Positions 46,145-61,100 of a stretch of DNA of 64,000 nucleotides are shown here, one piece after another (positions within the stretch are counted from its first letter, which is position 1; every line of letters begins with the position of its first letter). Origin of the DNA: Ananas comosus (Eukaryota > Streptophyta > Magnoliopsida > Poales > Bromeliaceae); contig NC_033627.1 of the NCBI RefSeq assembly GCF_001540865.1, positions 3,595,734-3,659,733 on the forward strand, in the 5' to 3' direction. The notes under the pieces were generated by a model. That model was not told the DNA's origin, ran no database searches, and saw nothing but the letters and a program-made list of their open reading frames with translations. Both the position numbers and the translations under genes were made by a program.

Positions 46145-49100
46145 TTAGGAAAGTTCAAATCCAGTGTTTGAAGTGATAGCATAAAGTAGCTTGTTCCTCA
46201 GAGTACTCGATCGCTTGTATGTTGGCAGCTGGGAAAAAAATAAAAAAAAGTGAGATAAAATAAAATTAACAGCATGTAAGTGATAAATCAGCTTTTAATC
46301 AGGAATAAGCTCAAAAAGAAACAAATACTAAGTGAAATGTCAATGACCTATACAATAGAGTTATGTTTAGTTACCTTCAGCGTGTTGTAGCATGTAGATG
46401 CAGATGGAAGACGGTCTACATCCTGCCCACCTATAGTGGCCCAAAGAGGAACGTCACATGCGACCTGTGTAAGAATTCCAACATCAGTTCCAGTAGATGG
46501 ATTAATTGAATTTCAAGAATAATGCAAACCATAACCACAGGGTAGTTCTACAATTCGAGAGAACTTGACAGTGATAAATATCATACTTCTGCAATTTGCA
46601 GTTCCTTCTCAACATACTAAACATGTATTTATTGGCGGATAGCACAGAGGTCGAAAACTAGTATAGATGAGTATAGACGAATTGACACTGGAAATAATCA
46701 CGCCATCATAAAGTCCCACTCTCCCACATTACTAACGAAATATAAGCTGCCAATTTGACACATTTGTAGAGCTCTTTAAGTAAAACACATGCCAATGGTC
46801 CCTCATTTAGGGATGATCACCACATAGAAGAATATAACAGACTGTGTTTTGAGAGTTTCTCAGGAACATAGCAGTCTCGACCAAAATTGTTCATCCAATG
46901 CATTTCTGGTTTCTACATTCTTTCTTACTACTTGATTGGAAGAAAACTAATTACTAAACATTCAGCAGCATCCCTTCAGTAATTCAACTCTAGGGATCAT
47001 TTCTCCTAAAAGTCTTGAAAGGTATCATACCTTGTGAATTGTAAATGGTGGCTGCAAGTACTTGAATCCAAGCAATGGAGCTCGCGAACAACTTGTTACA
47101 AATTTAACTAGCATGCATCTTTCAATTGGTTTAAATCCTTTGACAACCTGCCATTTGATAAACAAAAATAATAGGGGAAAAAAATAGGTGCTCATTATAA
47201 ATTGTTGCTTGGTGTAAAAAGTTCAATATAAACTTGCTTTGAGCAAATAATACATGTATGCAAAATAATGCCTCACTACATTAAAAATATTGCATACAAC
47301 ACTTCCCTTAATTACAACCGTATTAGCGTAGGCAATGCTGATTAGAAAACATTCGATGATGTATGAACAGCATAAAATATCATACTATAAACAACAAAAA
47401 GGAATATAAGTTCTAATTGTTTAAAGAAGCAGTATCAATCTCTTCACCTTCAACCTACTTCTATGCCTCACATGCTCATGATGCATCAAAGAAGTTTTTC
47501 AACATAGGTGAATTCTAACTGTAGCCTATGAGACTAAACCATCTGTTTCATAATTTCACAATCTTAGGTCTAAAGTTTTTAATTATTTCTATCAATATGG
47601 CCACCCCTCAAGCTTTTTATTGTGGCTACCCTGCAAGCTTTTTATTGTAGCTATTGTACCTATCAAGTTGGTTAAGTACTTGATCAACCTTCCAGTGGCC
47701 TCTTCAGAAGAGGTTAGCATTTGTCTCTGTTGTCAAACTGTTAGAATGAGGGGAACGAGTTCTGTTTGCTTAATCCACTTTTGTGATAGCAAATAATAAT
47801 GCTAAAATAAATTTCTGTTTCTTAATACCATAGCTATTCATAGAGCCTCATAGCAAAACTGGAGCTTCTGCAACTACACCTCATTAAATCCCTCAAACGA
47901 CTTCTTGCTGCAGCTAGAAGCAAAAACTGAAATGAAACTTCTGTCTTTGGGGCCAAAAATGTCATTTTGACTTCTCAACATAGTTAGAAGCTCCAGAATC
48001 TTAATTTGCAAAGGCATGGCTTATGGTTCCAAAGAAAAACTCTTCCAGAAGCCAAGTCAAATACGTGCATATTCAAAAAGCAAAATTTGATCAAATAAAA
48101 AAAACGAATTAGGTAAAGAATCGCTATGTTAATAAACAATCATCATCCCTACAAAAACCATCATTTGTGTGTTATACACCCCCGATACCATGTTATTCAT
48201 CTAAAAGAAGTTATCACAAATACTATATTATCATTATGTTTCTTCTGCATACTAATAGACTCTAAGGAGTTATCTTATGCTAATAAGAAAAACATTAACG
48301 GTTGTTACACATATATAGGCGTGGCGCAGCCGGCTCCATGGCACGGCCCGAGCTCTTATTCCGCTGAAGCAAGGTTGAGGGAGGAGATGAGGACCCAGGA
48401 TCCACCTATGGAGATTACTTCTAAGTCGGCGACGGCGATGGCCCTTACACCGGTTCGAACCAGCGTACGCTTAGCGAACGTCGATAAGACCTCGATACTA
48501 AGCAAGGCAGTTTCTAGGAAGATGCGTCAGCGTGAAGGCGGGGATGGATTTGCGACTGCGCCAAGCTTAAAGAAGATCATCCAAAAGAGTCGCCGTTCTG
48601 GGGTGATACTTGAGGGGGTTGAGGCGAAGAAATTCGCCGAGTTCACAAACATATGAGCTTAGCTGGGGCTTGGTTCGGGAGGTTTGGACACTTTTTGGCA
48701 ATTTTTTGGGGTAGCGTGTCTTTGTGTGTGTGATGATTAAGGTCTGCAGTTGGAATGTTAGGGGGCTTAATGACCCCTCTAAGCGTCTTGCCGTTAGGAA
48801 TGTCATCTCTGTGATACGCAAAGTTGTTGTGTGTCTTCAAGAATCGAAAGTAAATCATGTTTCGGGGTCTTTTTTACGTAGTTTTGGTGGCTCATTTCTC
48901 GATAAATATGTGTTTTCTGAATCGATTGGAGCTTCGGGGGGTTTGATTACTTGCTGGAGCTCGCACATTTTTACTTGCCACGAAGTCATTATGAGACGGT
49001 TTTCCATAACTGTCCTTTTGGCCCAAGTCAACGACGGAACAAGATTCTACGTTACTAACGTTTAGGGGCCGGCTACTTGGGGTGGCAACGATGATTTATA

Positions 49101-52100
49101 TGAGGAATTGTTACTGTTGAAGGATTTTTGTAAAGGCAAGTGGGTTATGTGTGGAGACTTTAACAGCACTAGATGTCAAGAGGAGCGAAGGGGGAGGACT
49201 TGGAGCCACAAAGCGACAGACCAGTTTAACAGTCTTATTAAGGAACTGGAGTTAATTGATCTACCTATGACTAACCAATCTTACACCTGGTCAAGTATGC
49301 AGAGGACCCCTACCCTCGCTAGGCTTGATCGTTTCCTTGTTTCGACTGAATGGGATCTTCAATTTTCTCTTACTAAGGTTCAAAGTCTCCCCAGAATAAC
49401 GTCTGATCACTGCCCCATTCTTTTATCGGCAGAGAGAAACCTAATAAAGCGGAGGAAAATATTTCGGTTTGAGAACGCCTGGCTAAATCATGAGAATCTG
49501 CTATCCAAATTGCCCGGCTGGTGGCGGGAAGGGAGTCAGGAAAAGTCGGCAGTCCTTACGTTCACGGCAAAACTGAGACACTGTCGGAGGAGAATTAAAG
49601 AGTGGTGTGCAAATGAATTCTATAGTATTAGAAGTGTAAAGAATAAACTTATGGAGGAAATTTAGGAGATCAACAAGGAGGAGGAGCAAAGGGGGGCTGT
49701 CGTAGGAGACATTTAATAAAAGGGAGGAGATAAAAGGTACTCTAAATAATGTGCTAAAGGATGAAGAAATCTTATGGAAAACTAGAGCAAAACAACATTG
49801 GCTTCGGGAGGGTGACGGCAATACCAAATTCTTCCATTCTACAGCCAATGGTAGAAGAAAAAATAATAGGATTGATACGGTGGAAGAGATAGATGCAGTG
49901 CTTCGATCAGATAAAGACAAAAAATCTTATTTCTACCACAAATTTAAGGACATATTCTCACCGGATGAATCGGCCCCATCGTCCTTCGGGGAATGGAGTA
50001 GACACTTTAGATCGAGTAGGGTTAGCCCAACCAACATGGTACTCTTATCGAGACCTTTTTGCCTTGAAGAAATTAAACAAGCGGTATTTCAATTAGGAAG
50101 TGACAAGGCATCGGGTCCCGATGGCTTTCCGCTAAGCTTCTACCAAACATTTTGGGACACCCTAAAAGGAGATATTTTGAATCTTTTCCACGAGATGTTC
50201 GAGGGAAGACTGAACACTTGCCCTATTGATTACGCATTTATCTGTCTAATCCCGAAGAAGGAAGGAGCTAAGAGGGCGAATGACTTTCGTCCCATAAGCC
50301 TTTTGAACGGGATACAAAAGATCCTTTCGAAAGTGCTAGCCAATCGGCTAGAGGGTGTTATGAACGAATTGATTTCCCCCTCCCAATCGACATTTCTGAA
50401 GGGGAGGAACATCACCGATGCCTTTGTAGCGGTTCAAGAGTTGATTAGCTGGGGTTGTAGGCAAGCTGTTGAGGGAGTTGGAGTAAAGGTGGATTTCGAA
50501 AAGGCGTATGACAGAATCTACTGGCCCTTTTTATTTCGCATCTTAGCCTGGTGGAGCTTTGACGACAAATGGTGTGATTGGATAAGACTTTGTATTTGCA
50601 ACGCTAAGGTCGCAGTGTTAATCAATGGTGAACCGACCAAGTGGATTAAGACGAGAAGGGGTATAAGGCAGGGGGATCCGCTATCCCCATTCCTTTTTTT
50701 ATTGGTAGCAGAGTGCCTGACCCGCATGACGAACGAGGCAATTTCAAACAACCTCGTGAACGGGCTTGGACAATCTGATGAGTCCAGAATTTCTCTTATC
50801 CAATTTGCAGATGATACTTTTTTCTTCGCAGAGGCCAAGAAAAAATATATGAAAAATCTCAAATTTATATGACAGCTTTTTGAATGGGCATCGGGAATGA
50901 GGATCAACAGAGAAAAGTCAGAGCTCTATTATATTGGGCAGGATGAGAGGAAAGCGACGAGATTAGCAAACCTTCTTGGTTGTAGAGTTGGCTCCCTTCC
51001 TACCCGATATTTAGGCCTGCCTCTCTCCATCAGACCACTCTCTAAGGAGGAGTGGAGAAGGCTAATCCGTAAATTACAAAGTAAAATCGACGGATGGCAA
51101 GCGAAACTCTTGTCGAGAGGGGGTAGGCTCATCTTAGTGAACGATGTTCTGACGAACCTACCCATTTACTTCCTCTCGGTTTTCAAAGCTCCGAAATAGG
51201 TTACCAAGCATATTGAGGCACTACGGAGAGACTTTTTCTGGAATGGAGGAATCTGCTCTCCGGGTAAGGGGTGCTTAATCTCTTGGAAGAGCGTTTGTAG
51301 AAGTAAGAAAGAAGGAGGACTTGGAATACTGGACACTGCCACGATGAACCAAGCCCTTCTAGTCAAATGGTGGTGGAAATTTCACACTGCGCCCCAATTG
51401 CATTGGAACAAGATTATCCATGCATTGTTTTATCTCAGAAGAAGACCACTAAAGGAGGGAAGGTCTTTCAAACCCCCCTCGTTTTGGTGGAAGGGAATTC
51501 TTTGTCAAAAAGAAATTTATAAATTAGGAGCATTCTGTAAGTTGGGCAATGGTAGAAATATCGATTTTTGGACTGACCGTTGGTGTGGGGACACTTCTTT
51601 GCAATCGTCTTTCCCGGAGGTGTTCCAGTTATCGAATCACAAAAAGCTAAAAATTAGTGAGTGCTGGCGGAACAATGAATGGAATTGGCACAAGATACTG
51701 GGTTGTGACAGCAATATTGATCACCGATTAAATTCTACGATATCCGAACTTAAGGCTGGGGTGTCCAATTTCAGAACTGAAGAAGGCCCCGACAGTGTGC
51801 TCTGGCGATGGACTACTGACGGACATTTTACGGTCAAATCAACCTATTCTGTGTTGTGCGATGGGGGTACTAGAGATGCTCGCACAAGTAAGATTTGGAA
51901 GCTTCGTATCCCTCTAAAAGTGAAAGTATTTTGCTGGCTCGTCCTCCGGAAAAGAACACTTACTGCAGAGAATCTACTTAAGAGATGATGGGTTGGTAAC
52001 ACATGCTGCGTTTTATGCGGAATGGAAGAGGAAACGGTTGATCACTTATTTACTTGGTGCGTGTTCTCCAGATTTCTAATGGTGAAGACATTGGACAATG

Positions 52101-55100
52101 TCCAGCAAAGTGATTTGGGTGAGGATGTGTTTCTGGTCTGGGACAAATGGAAAAATAGAAAAGGTTCATCATCGTCACGTCCTAGACTAATCAGTTTAAT
52201 AGCCTGCTGGTGGGTTACTTGGGATGTCCGGAACGGCGCAATCTTCAGATCAATCAAACCAGACCCTTTTGTAGGAATTTACAAGATTAAACAACTGACG
52301 AACTTGTGGGAGCAACTCCTACCAACAGTTAGACTTAATTTTACCAGGTAGCCTTATATATATAGTTATATATATATATATATATATAGATATCTAGAAC
52401 TCATTTTTTCTTTTTTCTTATTTTATTTTATGTTATTTTATATTTTTATTTTATTTTACTTTTCGCGCCCTTCCCCAGGCCCGTGATGCCTCACCCATGT
52501 AGCTTAGTTCACTTCTTCAATGAATGAAGCAAGTAGCATGCTACCTTTCTCTCACAAAAAAAAAAAAAAGAAAAAAGAAAAAAAGAAAAAAGAAAAACAT
52601 TAACCCCAAAAAAGGACATTTGAGTATTAAACCACGAACTAAATATTGCAACCTAAAATGTGACTCATCAAAGTTATCATAAGTCACATTAGCTTAACAA
52701 AGAACTGACTGTTATAATTCTTTTGTTTCCATAATACTAGAACAAATGTTATCCTTCTAACCATTCAGCTGAATATTTAGGAGGAACATCATAAACGTTG
52801 TTATAGAAACATTCTCAGCTGTGCTCAGGCCAAAGGACTTCAGAGTGGATGGAATAAAGAAGATGACATTATAGCTGAAATTAATGTAGTAGAACTCAAT
52901 GGTTTCAATGGTTTTTGTTAGAGACTTGGAGTATATTAAAGTGTGTTTAATCGGTTCCATCATGTGTAGTTACAAGCACTGATCCTCATGCATGAAAGGA
53001 AATTAAGACAAACTGAATTGTTACCTCCCAAAACAGCTTAACTGTGCGACTTGAATTAGAATAACCACCGGTATACTTTGTGTTGTTTCTCAGATCATCA
53101 ACATCAATATCCTGCCTTCCACCTGAAAGCAACTGAACGCGATATTTTAACGATCAGAAAGTTGTCAAAAAGTTAATACATCAATTTACTAGAGTAAAAC
53201 CTTACTAGCAACTAGCATAGAGCCACAGGTAAGTTGAATTAGCTCCAATATTTTGGACATAGAAACTAAAAATGAACAGCATTTTATTGAACATATGCAT
53301 CATAAGTGCTTACTAGATATCTCGTAAGTCCGTTGCAAGCTTTATATAACACTCAGGCCCAGTAATCAGAAAACTCCTGATAGTATATATCCTGTGGTTT
53401 ATGTGTAACAATCTAGCCCACTAACACTAATAACTCGTCGGGCCCTAACCACCGGCCCAACATGCTTAACTCCAGTTTTTATTGCTAGAGCCCTTAGTTC
53501 TTACTACACAAACTGATGCGGGACTATTGGAATGTCACAAATTCCCCCTGCTTTAGACTCTAATGTCCTCGTCAGGTCTAAGTCCCAAGTCATTCTCTAT
53601 CCCAAGATAATTATGTGATATAAGACTCATCTCACACTTTCGGCTGATAAACTGACTCTTATACCAAACATAACGACCCAGCCTCTTAGCACTACTAATT
53701 CATTGGGACCAAACCACCAGTCTATAATGCTTAAGCTCAATTACAAAAGCCCTTGGTTCTTATATTCTCATACAAAAAAATTTTCCCATTTGATGTGAGA
53801 CTATTGAGGCATCACATTAGGTCTGGCTAAAATAGAGCATCATGTAACCCTATAGGATTTCATGACTCCATTTTTATGTTTAGGTTGTTTGAATACATAC
53901 CGTTTGGAAGAGGGTAGAACGGCGGCATAGATGGAGCACTAGATGAGTCGAGTTAGGGGGAGAAGAGAGAGATCAGGAGAGGGGGGACGAATGGAGGAAA
54001 CTAATTCTAGAGGCTTGAGTGGATTTTGCTTTTCCTCTATTTTTTAAACCATAGGTTAACTATACTATTTTTAGTGTCCTTTTGAAGCATCCAAATGTAA
54101 TACTATGCTCAACTTTATGATGCACCCAACCAGGGCCTCAATTTCAACATCATCTACATCTTCAAGTATCAAGAAAGAAAGACCAATCCTCCGCATTCAC
54201 CCTTCACTAGGTTTCCTCCATAGTTCCAGCAACTTTCCTATTTGTAACTGCTAAGAGTTCAGACTTCTTACAGCTGAAAGAAATCATTTATCTTCACCCC
54301 TTGACCCTATCAAATTCATAATGATATCTCATTTTCCAACAAGAATAGTACATTTATATTCAACTCAATAATAAACCTGATTAATTCGATCTCAGATTAA
54401 TCACATGAAACCCTTTCGGCAAAACAATTTGGCCTTAGAGTAACTCCAACCATTGTGACCAAAATTGTGCACATGAAAGATTGAGGGTATTTACATAGGC
54501 TTGAGGAATTGTATGTTCTAACTAGCAATATTTCGTAAATCTTAAGTCACATAAATTTCCAAAGTTATATTCTTCCAAATCTCTAGGAACAGAAATTGAC
54601 ATCCAAAACAAATCAAAAACAAAATTGCCAATAATCCATTCCAGATTTGTATTATTGTAACCAACATCATTGGATTCACAAAACTGATTTGTTTCCTGAG
54701 AGGATCTGCTTTGTATTTGTAAGGCAAAGGAGGATTACCTGATTGAATTCATTAGCATTAAATAAGCTCAACCATGACGGTGATATGAGATCACTAAGCC
54801 CTCTATAAAATGCATTTGCAAAAGGAAGAATCTGCAAATTGAAAATGAAAGATGAGTTTAAAAAACAATCTTTGGTTAAAAGTTAGTAAAGTATCTTGCA
54901 TAGTTAAATTGAACAAGCAGCATACCTGGCGGTTAAGTTTATAGTCAGCCATGGCATGGACATACTGCAACTTATTCTCATTTGTGACAGGCATATTTTT
55001 ACCACCAGGTCTAAGCTCAGCAACAACCATTTTGCCACCTAGCTCTTCAGTCACAGTAAAATCCAAAGACAGCTCCCCAACATCACCATCAAAATGCTGT

Positions 55101-58100
55101 TTGATAATAAAGAAAACATGCCATTACTGACTAACAGGCAAACATAAATTCGAGTCTGCATTAACAGGTAGACCTTCTAGATTAATTCGATTAGGTGTTG
55201 CTTTCCTTACATTCAAGTATGACACTAAGTCAAGAATAATGGGTACACACTCCTTGCTTTTATGTTGTAAAAGTCACTAAAAAGCATCCACTGTTTTAAA
55301 GTAAAATCAAAGACGTTTCAGAGAAATTGTTGCCTAAGTAACAGCAATCATTTAGATTACAGCTGAAGAATAATGATACAGCAAGACTTATAGAATCCTT
55401 AAAGATGCAAATACAGAAAAGCATCGGACATGACACATTAAATATCAGATCTATATGAGAATCGGAAGTCAACAAAAATAGATGGCATGGTTTCAAGCAT
55501 ACCGGACTGCAGCATTTTCTTACCTTGAGATACATAAGGTTCCTATAAAGTTCAGAATCAAGTGTTGATAACTCATCAAGAAAACTGTAACGGCCTAGCA
55601 GCTTTTGCACAAAGACCAGTGAAAAGGAATAGTCCAGTAAAATTCCTTCATAAAGAGCTTTCCCAACAACTCGACCAAGAAATTCAATCATTTCGATTCC
55701 ATTCTCTAACAGCCTCGCAGACATATTAGGAATTAAACTGCTATCTGATGTGGAAGTCTGCGAGAATAGCCCATATCTATTTCCGAACAAAGGGAAACAA
55801 ATAAATTAGTATCTTTTACAGCATTTCAGCTTCTTGGAACAAAGAAAAGCATAATATTAGGCAGAAGTAAACTCAAACTTACTCAGGGTTGAAGGCAGCC
55901 CTGGACAAATCAGTTAAGAACTCCTTCGATAGACCGCCATAGTCCAAACCAGCTTCAGGAAGGCCACATTCACTTATAAAAGACACATGAATACATGATT
56001 TTAATCTTGATCCAAGATAGTTCAACTGCCTGTATCCATCCTCAACAACGTGATCTCGACGAATAACAACCTCAATTGATCCTGGACCTGGTCCAGAGAC
56101 TTCACCAGCTACTCTTCTAGATACCTTATCTAACTTAATGAACTCTCTGAACATCTGAACTCTGCAAAAGAGCTACAAAAGTAATTAAACTATTATCATG
56201 GCATATGACAATAACAAGAGAAGCAAAAACATGAAATAAATGGGATGAGCTAACAACACTGATAAACAAGTGCTATACCAAAGCACCAAAAATCAAGCAA
56301 ATAAGGTGGAACTGTGAACATTTGAAGCAGAAACAACTAAACAAGCATATAAGGGAAAAAATGTACTAGAGCCAGAACTATACAACAGTGTAATGCATAT
56401 CATGAAATGGCCTCATATAAAATTGATCATGATTGTTTCAATCGGCAATAAGCAGTACTATACTGTAGTTTAGTTGCATAAGCAGGGTGGAACAAAGAAA
56501 TGACAAACAGAACTTCTGAAATGATGTTAAAACGCTTCTGAAATCTTTTGGTCACTGCAGACTATGATGTCATTTATCACGAAATATCTCTTTGGACCTT
56601 AATGACCAAACAGGGAAAACCAGATAATTTCAGCATCATGGGTCGTTACCTACTGTTTAGCATGATATTACACAATTCTAGCCTTAGATTTATTATACAA
56701 AGTTAACTCTGAATTCTACCAAAGTGATACAATATAGGGACATGAAATATGCTTTGAAACCTGAACACTGGGCTGGCTACCAAGAGCATTTCCAACATCC
56801 ATAATTGCATTTGAAACCATGACCCAAAACTTCAAAAGTGCATAGATCGAAAAAGTTAGAGAGCAACAACATGTCAATTCTACATGAGCAGGTCATTCAA
56901 TGTACCAGTTACAATGAAGAAATTTCTATAATCAACAGCTTAGAAATATCTAGAATCTAGTTCTAGTAAATTATATTAGGAAAAGAAATGTATTATCCAG
57001 TACATAACATTGTTCATGTTTCTCATACAGCAAATCATGCAAACTTCTCGGTTTTTCTTAAACAACAGATGATGTCAATGACATTATTCCAAAATGTTGT
57101 CCTGCATATATTTTGTTAAAGCACTATATTTTAACATCCTTTTTCAGCTTGATGATAACAAATCTCTAGTAATGTGATTTCTTTCAAGGTTTCATAAACT
57201 TCAATCTTTGTTTTAAGTACCAATCTTTTAGTAATTAAACAAATAAACTTACAACAATTAAAGAGTGTGCATCAAAAAGAAGTCACTGTACATCGAAAAC
57301 AACACGTTACCAATATTCTATGCAGCAACACAAACAGATAAACTTACAACAATTAAAGTGTGTGCATCAAAAAGAAGTCACTGTACATCGAAAACAGCAC
57401 GTTACCAATATTCTATGCAGCAAAAGAAAAATGATTCGTTAAACAAACATCTCATGATATTTTACATGACAGTACCTCTCCTCAAAAGGATACACATGTG
57501 GAACAGTTGTAAGAGCAGAACTCGTGGTTGGAACAGTTGAAGCATCACTATATTGCAGATTGGCAAATGCAGCTTCATGAGTTCTAGCAGCTGCTGCAAT
57601 CGGGACACGGCCTTCTCTGGCTGGTGCAAGCCACAAAGAAGTGGGGCAGAACCGGTGCCTGCAATACCTTTCATATAGGAGATGAAGGCACCTCACTGCT
57701 ACATCCATAAGAGGTTGATCGCTTTTTCCACCATTATAAATGAAAGAATTGTACACTAACGTGTTAAGTACTGAGGCAATCCTCCGCTGTTGTGCAAGTG
57801 TAAATGGAACCTGTAACAGAAATAGAAGATGAAAATTGAAAACAATCAAAATATACTGAACTGAAGAGGTAACTGCACATAAAGTCAATTACCATTTCCA
57901 TACCTGCTTCTCATAGAACTCAATGTCATCTAGAACCAATAAGAGGTGTCCATATGTAGCACAAAACAGGTGCAACATGTGCGACAAGTCTTTTGAGATA
58001 AATTGAGGCCCTTGTTTCATAGCTTCAACATCCCACAGATCATATTCGTTTTCATTGAACTGGACAGAATTCAATGCATTATCACTACAATCAGCATCAG

Positions 58101-61100
58101 CTTCAGTTGATTTTCCAGTTATCTTTTGCAGAACATTCACCCACTTGTTTCCCATATCCCTTGTGCTCCTTCTGTGCCGTATGTCGCCAACTTGTTCACT
58201 ATAACTCCCAAAACCAGTATACCTTTGATGTTTGGCATCATATTGTATGCTATCAGCTCCACAAGTAAAGATTGAACCTTCTACTATTTCCCATAATTCT
58301 CTAAGAAACCCGGGGGTGAAGGAAAGAACATTGAGAATAGGTGACGAACCAACAAAAGGGTTCAGGAAAGAGAAGATCCTCAGCATGTAATAGTAAAAAC
58401 ATATAATATTCAGTAGCTTGAAATTCCCATATTCCTCTAAGCTCCGCTTTGAACCATTACTATCATGTGTCCCAGTAGAAATATTCTCCTTTGTCATCAT
58501 CAAAAGCTTCCTTAGGTGCCACTGCTGATATACAGGTTTCAGAAGGTCTATGTATAATAATGGATGCAAATTACTGTTATCTGAATCGACCGCTTGCGAA
58601 AAGGGATCTCTAGCTCCTGATGATTCACCGTCATCCTTTTTCATCAATGCCTTCATTTTCTCAATAACGTACAAAAAGTTTTGAGAAAGGCAATTAACCA
58701 CATGAATATAAAATCGACAGTCTAACCCTTGCACGAAATTCCCAGAAACAGCTGATTTATCATCATAATCTATCGCCAAGTTAATAACATTTGCAAGAGC
58801 CCAACCGGAGTAAGGGATGGCTTCAACACAAGAACTATATTCTTCTGACTGCTCCAGTTTAGATATTTCCTCAAAGATTTTATCCCTGGAAATCTGCCAC
58901 CACCTGCCATAGTTTGATCAGTTCCAGGGCCTCCAAATTGTTTGTATGTAATCTAGAATATATCAGCTTGAAGAGCAATCAATATATTTACGCCTTGTTT
59001 GGCATCACGTAAATTTGTGCTTCTTTTTGTTTTGTTTTAATTAAAATTCTGCGCAATGAATGTGCTGTGAATGGACATTCCAATCTTTTTGTTCTAGCCA
59101 GCTTCTAAACTCATCTCTTTATATAAGATAATAACGAAAGCGTAAAGATATCTACTAAAATTTTGTAATTTTTGTTGCCAATGCATACATTGCAAACAAT
59201 CTGCCATTGATTGGCATATTCAGTCGCATAGAATTAAGTTTATTTTAAATAAAGGCACCACATGGACCTTAGCTCTTCACCTCTGTAAAGTACAAGATTC
59301 ATTGCTGAAGAAGTGGTATAAAAGCCCATCCTAGCATGCTCTATGTAGAAACAATTGAGGATCGCCATCAAGTATAGAGAGACCATACAGAAAATTAATG
59401 ATTTACTTATAAATGAGTTTAAGAAACATGTCAACTGACAAGATTTGGGAGCAGCTCAACCAGAGAACATGTGTGACTAAGAAGAGTAAAATTGTGATAA
59501 AAGTAATTTTCATGTTTACTAGTAAAATATAAAATAGAAAAGTTAGGAAACATAACGTAGGCATGACCTAGCAAGGCAATGAAGAAAACTCTAAATTCAT
59601 GAATATTCTAACATTATGGTCCTTACCAGTAAAATGTTAAGAGATGGCAGCAGCACAGACTCATGCTTTAAAGCAGGAAGCAGGAAAGATGGTAGACGCT
59701 GACAGAGATATGGAACAGTCAGTATAAACAAAATGTATTCTTCAATAGCACCATTCACATCAAAAGCATCAGCATCATTAATGTTCGACTTCTTCAAATG
59801 AAAAGGACGTAATCCTAAGGTTACTGCACTTGCAGTAATTAAGAATTGATCATCTGTCAGTGCAATAGCTTTCCTCTGTGATGCATCTTGAGCACCGAGC
59901 TTCAAGACAAATCTCCTAATACAGCTGTACATTCCGCTACTTCTTGTACTCATAAAACCAATCAACCTCTTCACAGCTACATCTGCATCTCCGGTATTCT
60001 CACTTTTTAAGCACTTCCACCCGTTTAGATCAGTCAAACTGATAACCAGGCGCATTGCAAGAGCAGTTAGTGCAACCATGTTATCACTCTCGCGACGGGA
60101 GAAATCACACTCAGCAAGAATTAATGAGCAAAGCGAAAGCAGTTTTTTTGCTTGATAAAGCCATGTAGATCTTTCCTCCAGTGTACCAACGGCAAGAGAA
60201 CAAAAGTTTTGTTCCATATCTACGGTTCAAACAAGGAATCATTAAGCTCCCGGTTGCTTGATATAGAATATAACAAAACAGGAAAAAGAATCTCATAAGC
60301 AATTGAATTTCATCTATTGACAAAAATTTCCCAACCTTCAGTGGCAAGTCCAGGGTTAGGATAACTCTCATCAAGTATTTTAATACTTGCCTTACTGAAG
60401 ATGATAGTATATATTTTTCTCTGGCTACCATCCAAGTTATAGCAAGCACAACATAGAGAAATGAGCATTACATCTTGACACTTCAGAATTTAACGAATAT
60501 GTTGTCATTGATGTCATTACACGATCCCCCCCTCCCGCGCGACCCCCCTCCCACCCCACACTAAAGGCCTTGGTCTCCACAATGTCTAGCTTTACTCAAA
60601 GGACCTATCTGGTAGGACAATTTTACCAAAATATGTATGCAAAAAATCCATTTTTAATTAGTATTACAGAATAGGCCATTTTGATGCCTTTAGCAAAAAT
60701 TGCGCAATTAAAGGCAAAGGAAAGATTTAACTACAACTTTTTTTAGGAAAGGCAAAAAGAAATAACACATATACAAACGTGTGAGAAAGAAAAGTCACAT
60801 GATTGCCGATAAAGTTTCATTAGAGGATGATATAGACAACCAGCCTAGAATAGGATAAAAGACGAGCTGACTATAATCATGGGGCCAAATCCAAATTATT
60901 CAATCTCTTTTAAGCAAGGACAAATACATGGTAAATGGAGCTGAAAACGGGCCTGGGCCTAAACAACGCCCACTTGGACAAGCATTGTTTAGCTAGGTTA
61001 TGGGTGCATAAAAGACTTCTTCTCCAGTCTTACCCTAATTGAGCTTTGGTATTTGCCGCTGATGTATGTCTATGTGTATATATTTATGTCAGTCGGCTTA

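Larger units (their letters stand above)
48300..52589 (+). mobile_element. L1-type LINE, 5' truncated, inside a UPL7 intron in antisense
   Basis: The insert is flanked by the 15 bp duplication AAGAAAAACATTAAC (48285-48299 and 52590-52604). In order it holds the end of ORF1 (to 48656), endonuclease, reverse transcriptase, the C-terminal zinc-binding segment, a T-rich 3' region, a conserved tail (TGAAGCAAGTAGCATGCTAC) and an A-rich end interrupted by G. At 4.29 kb it is shorter than full plant L1 elements because most of ORF1 is missing. It lies between exons 11 and 12 of UPL7. Stops and a frameshift show it is dead. Confidence 0.9.

Noticed and set aside
48126..48305. Upstream start of the frame at 48126-48656
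   Set aside because: The first 60 codons are host intron sequence before the LINE insertion point; only the part after 48300 is LINE-derived.
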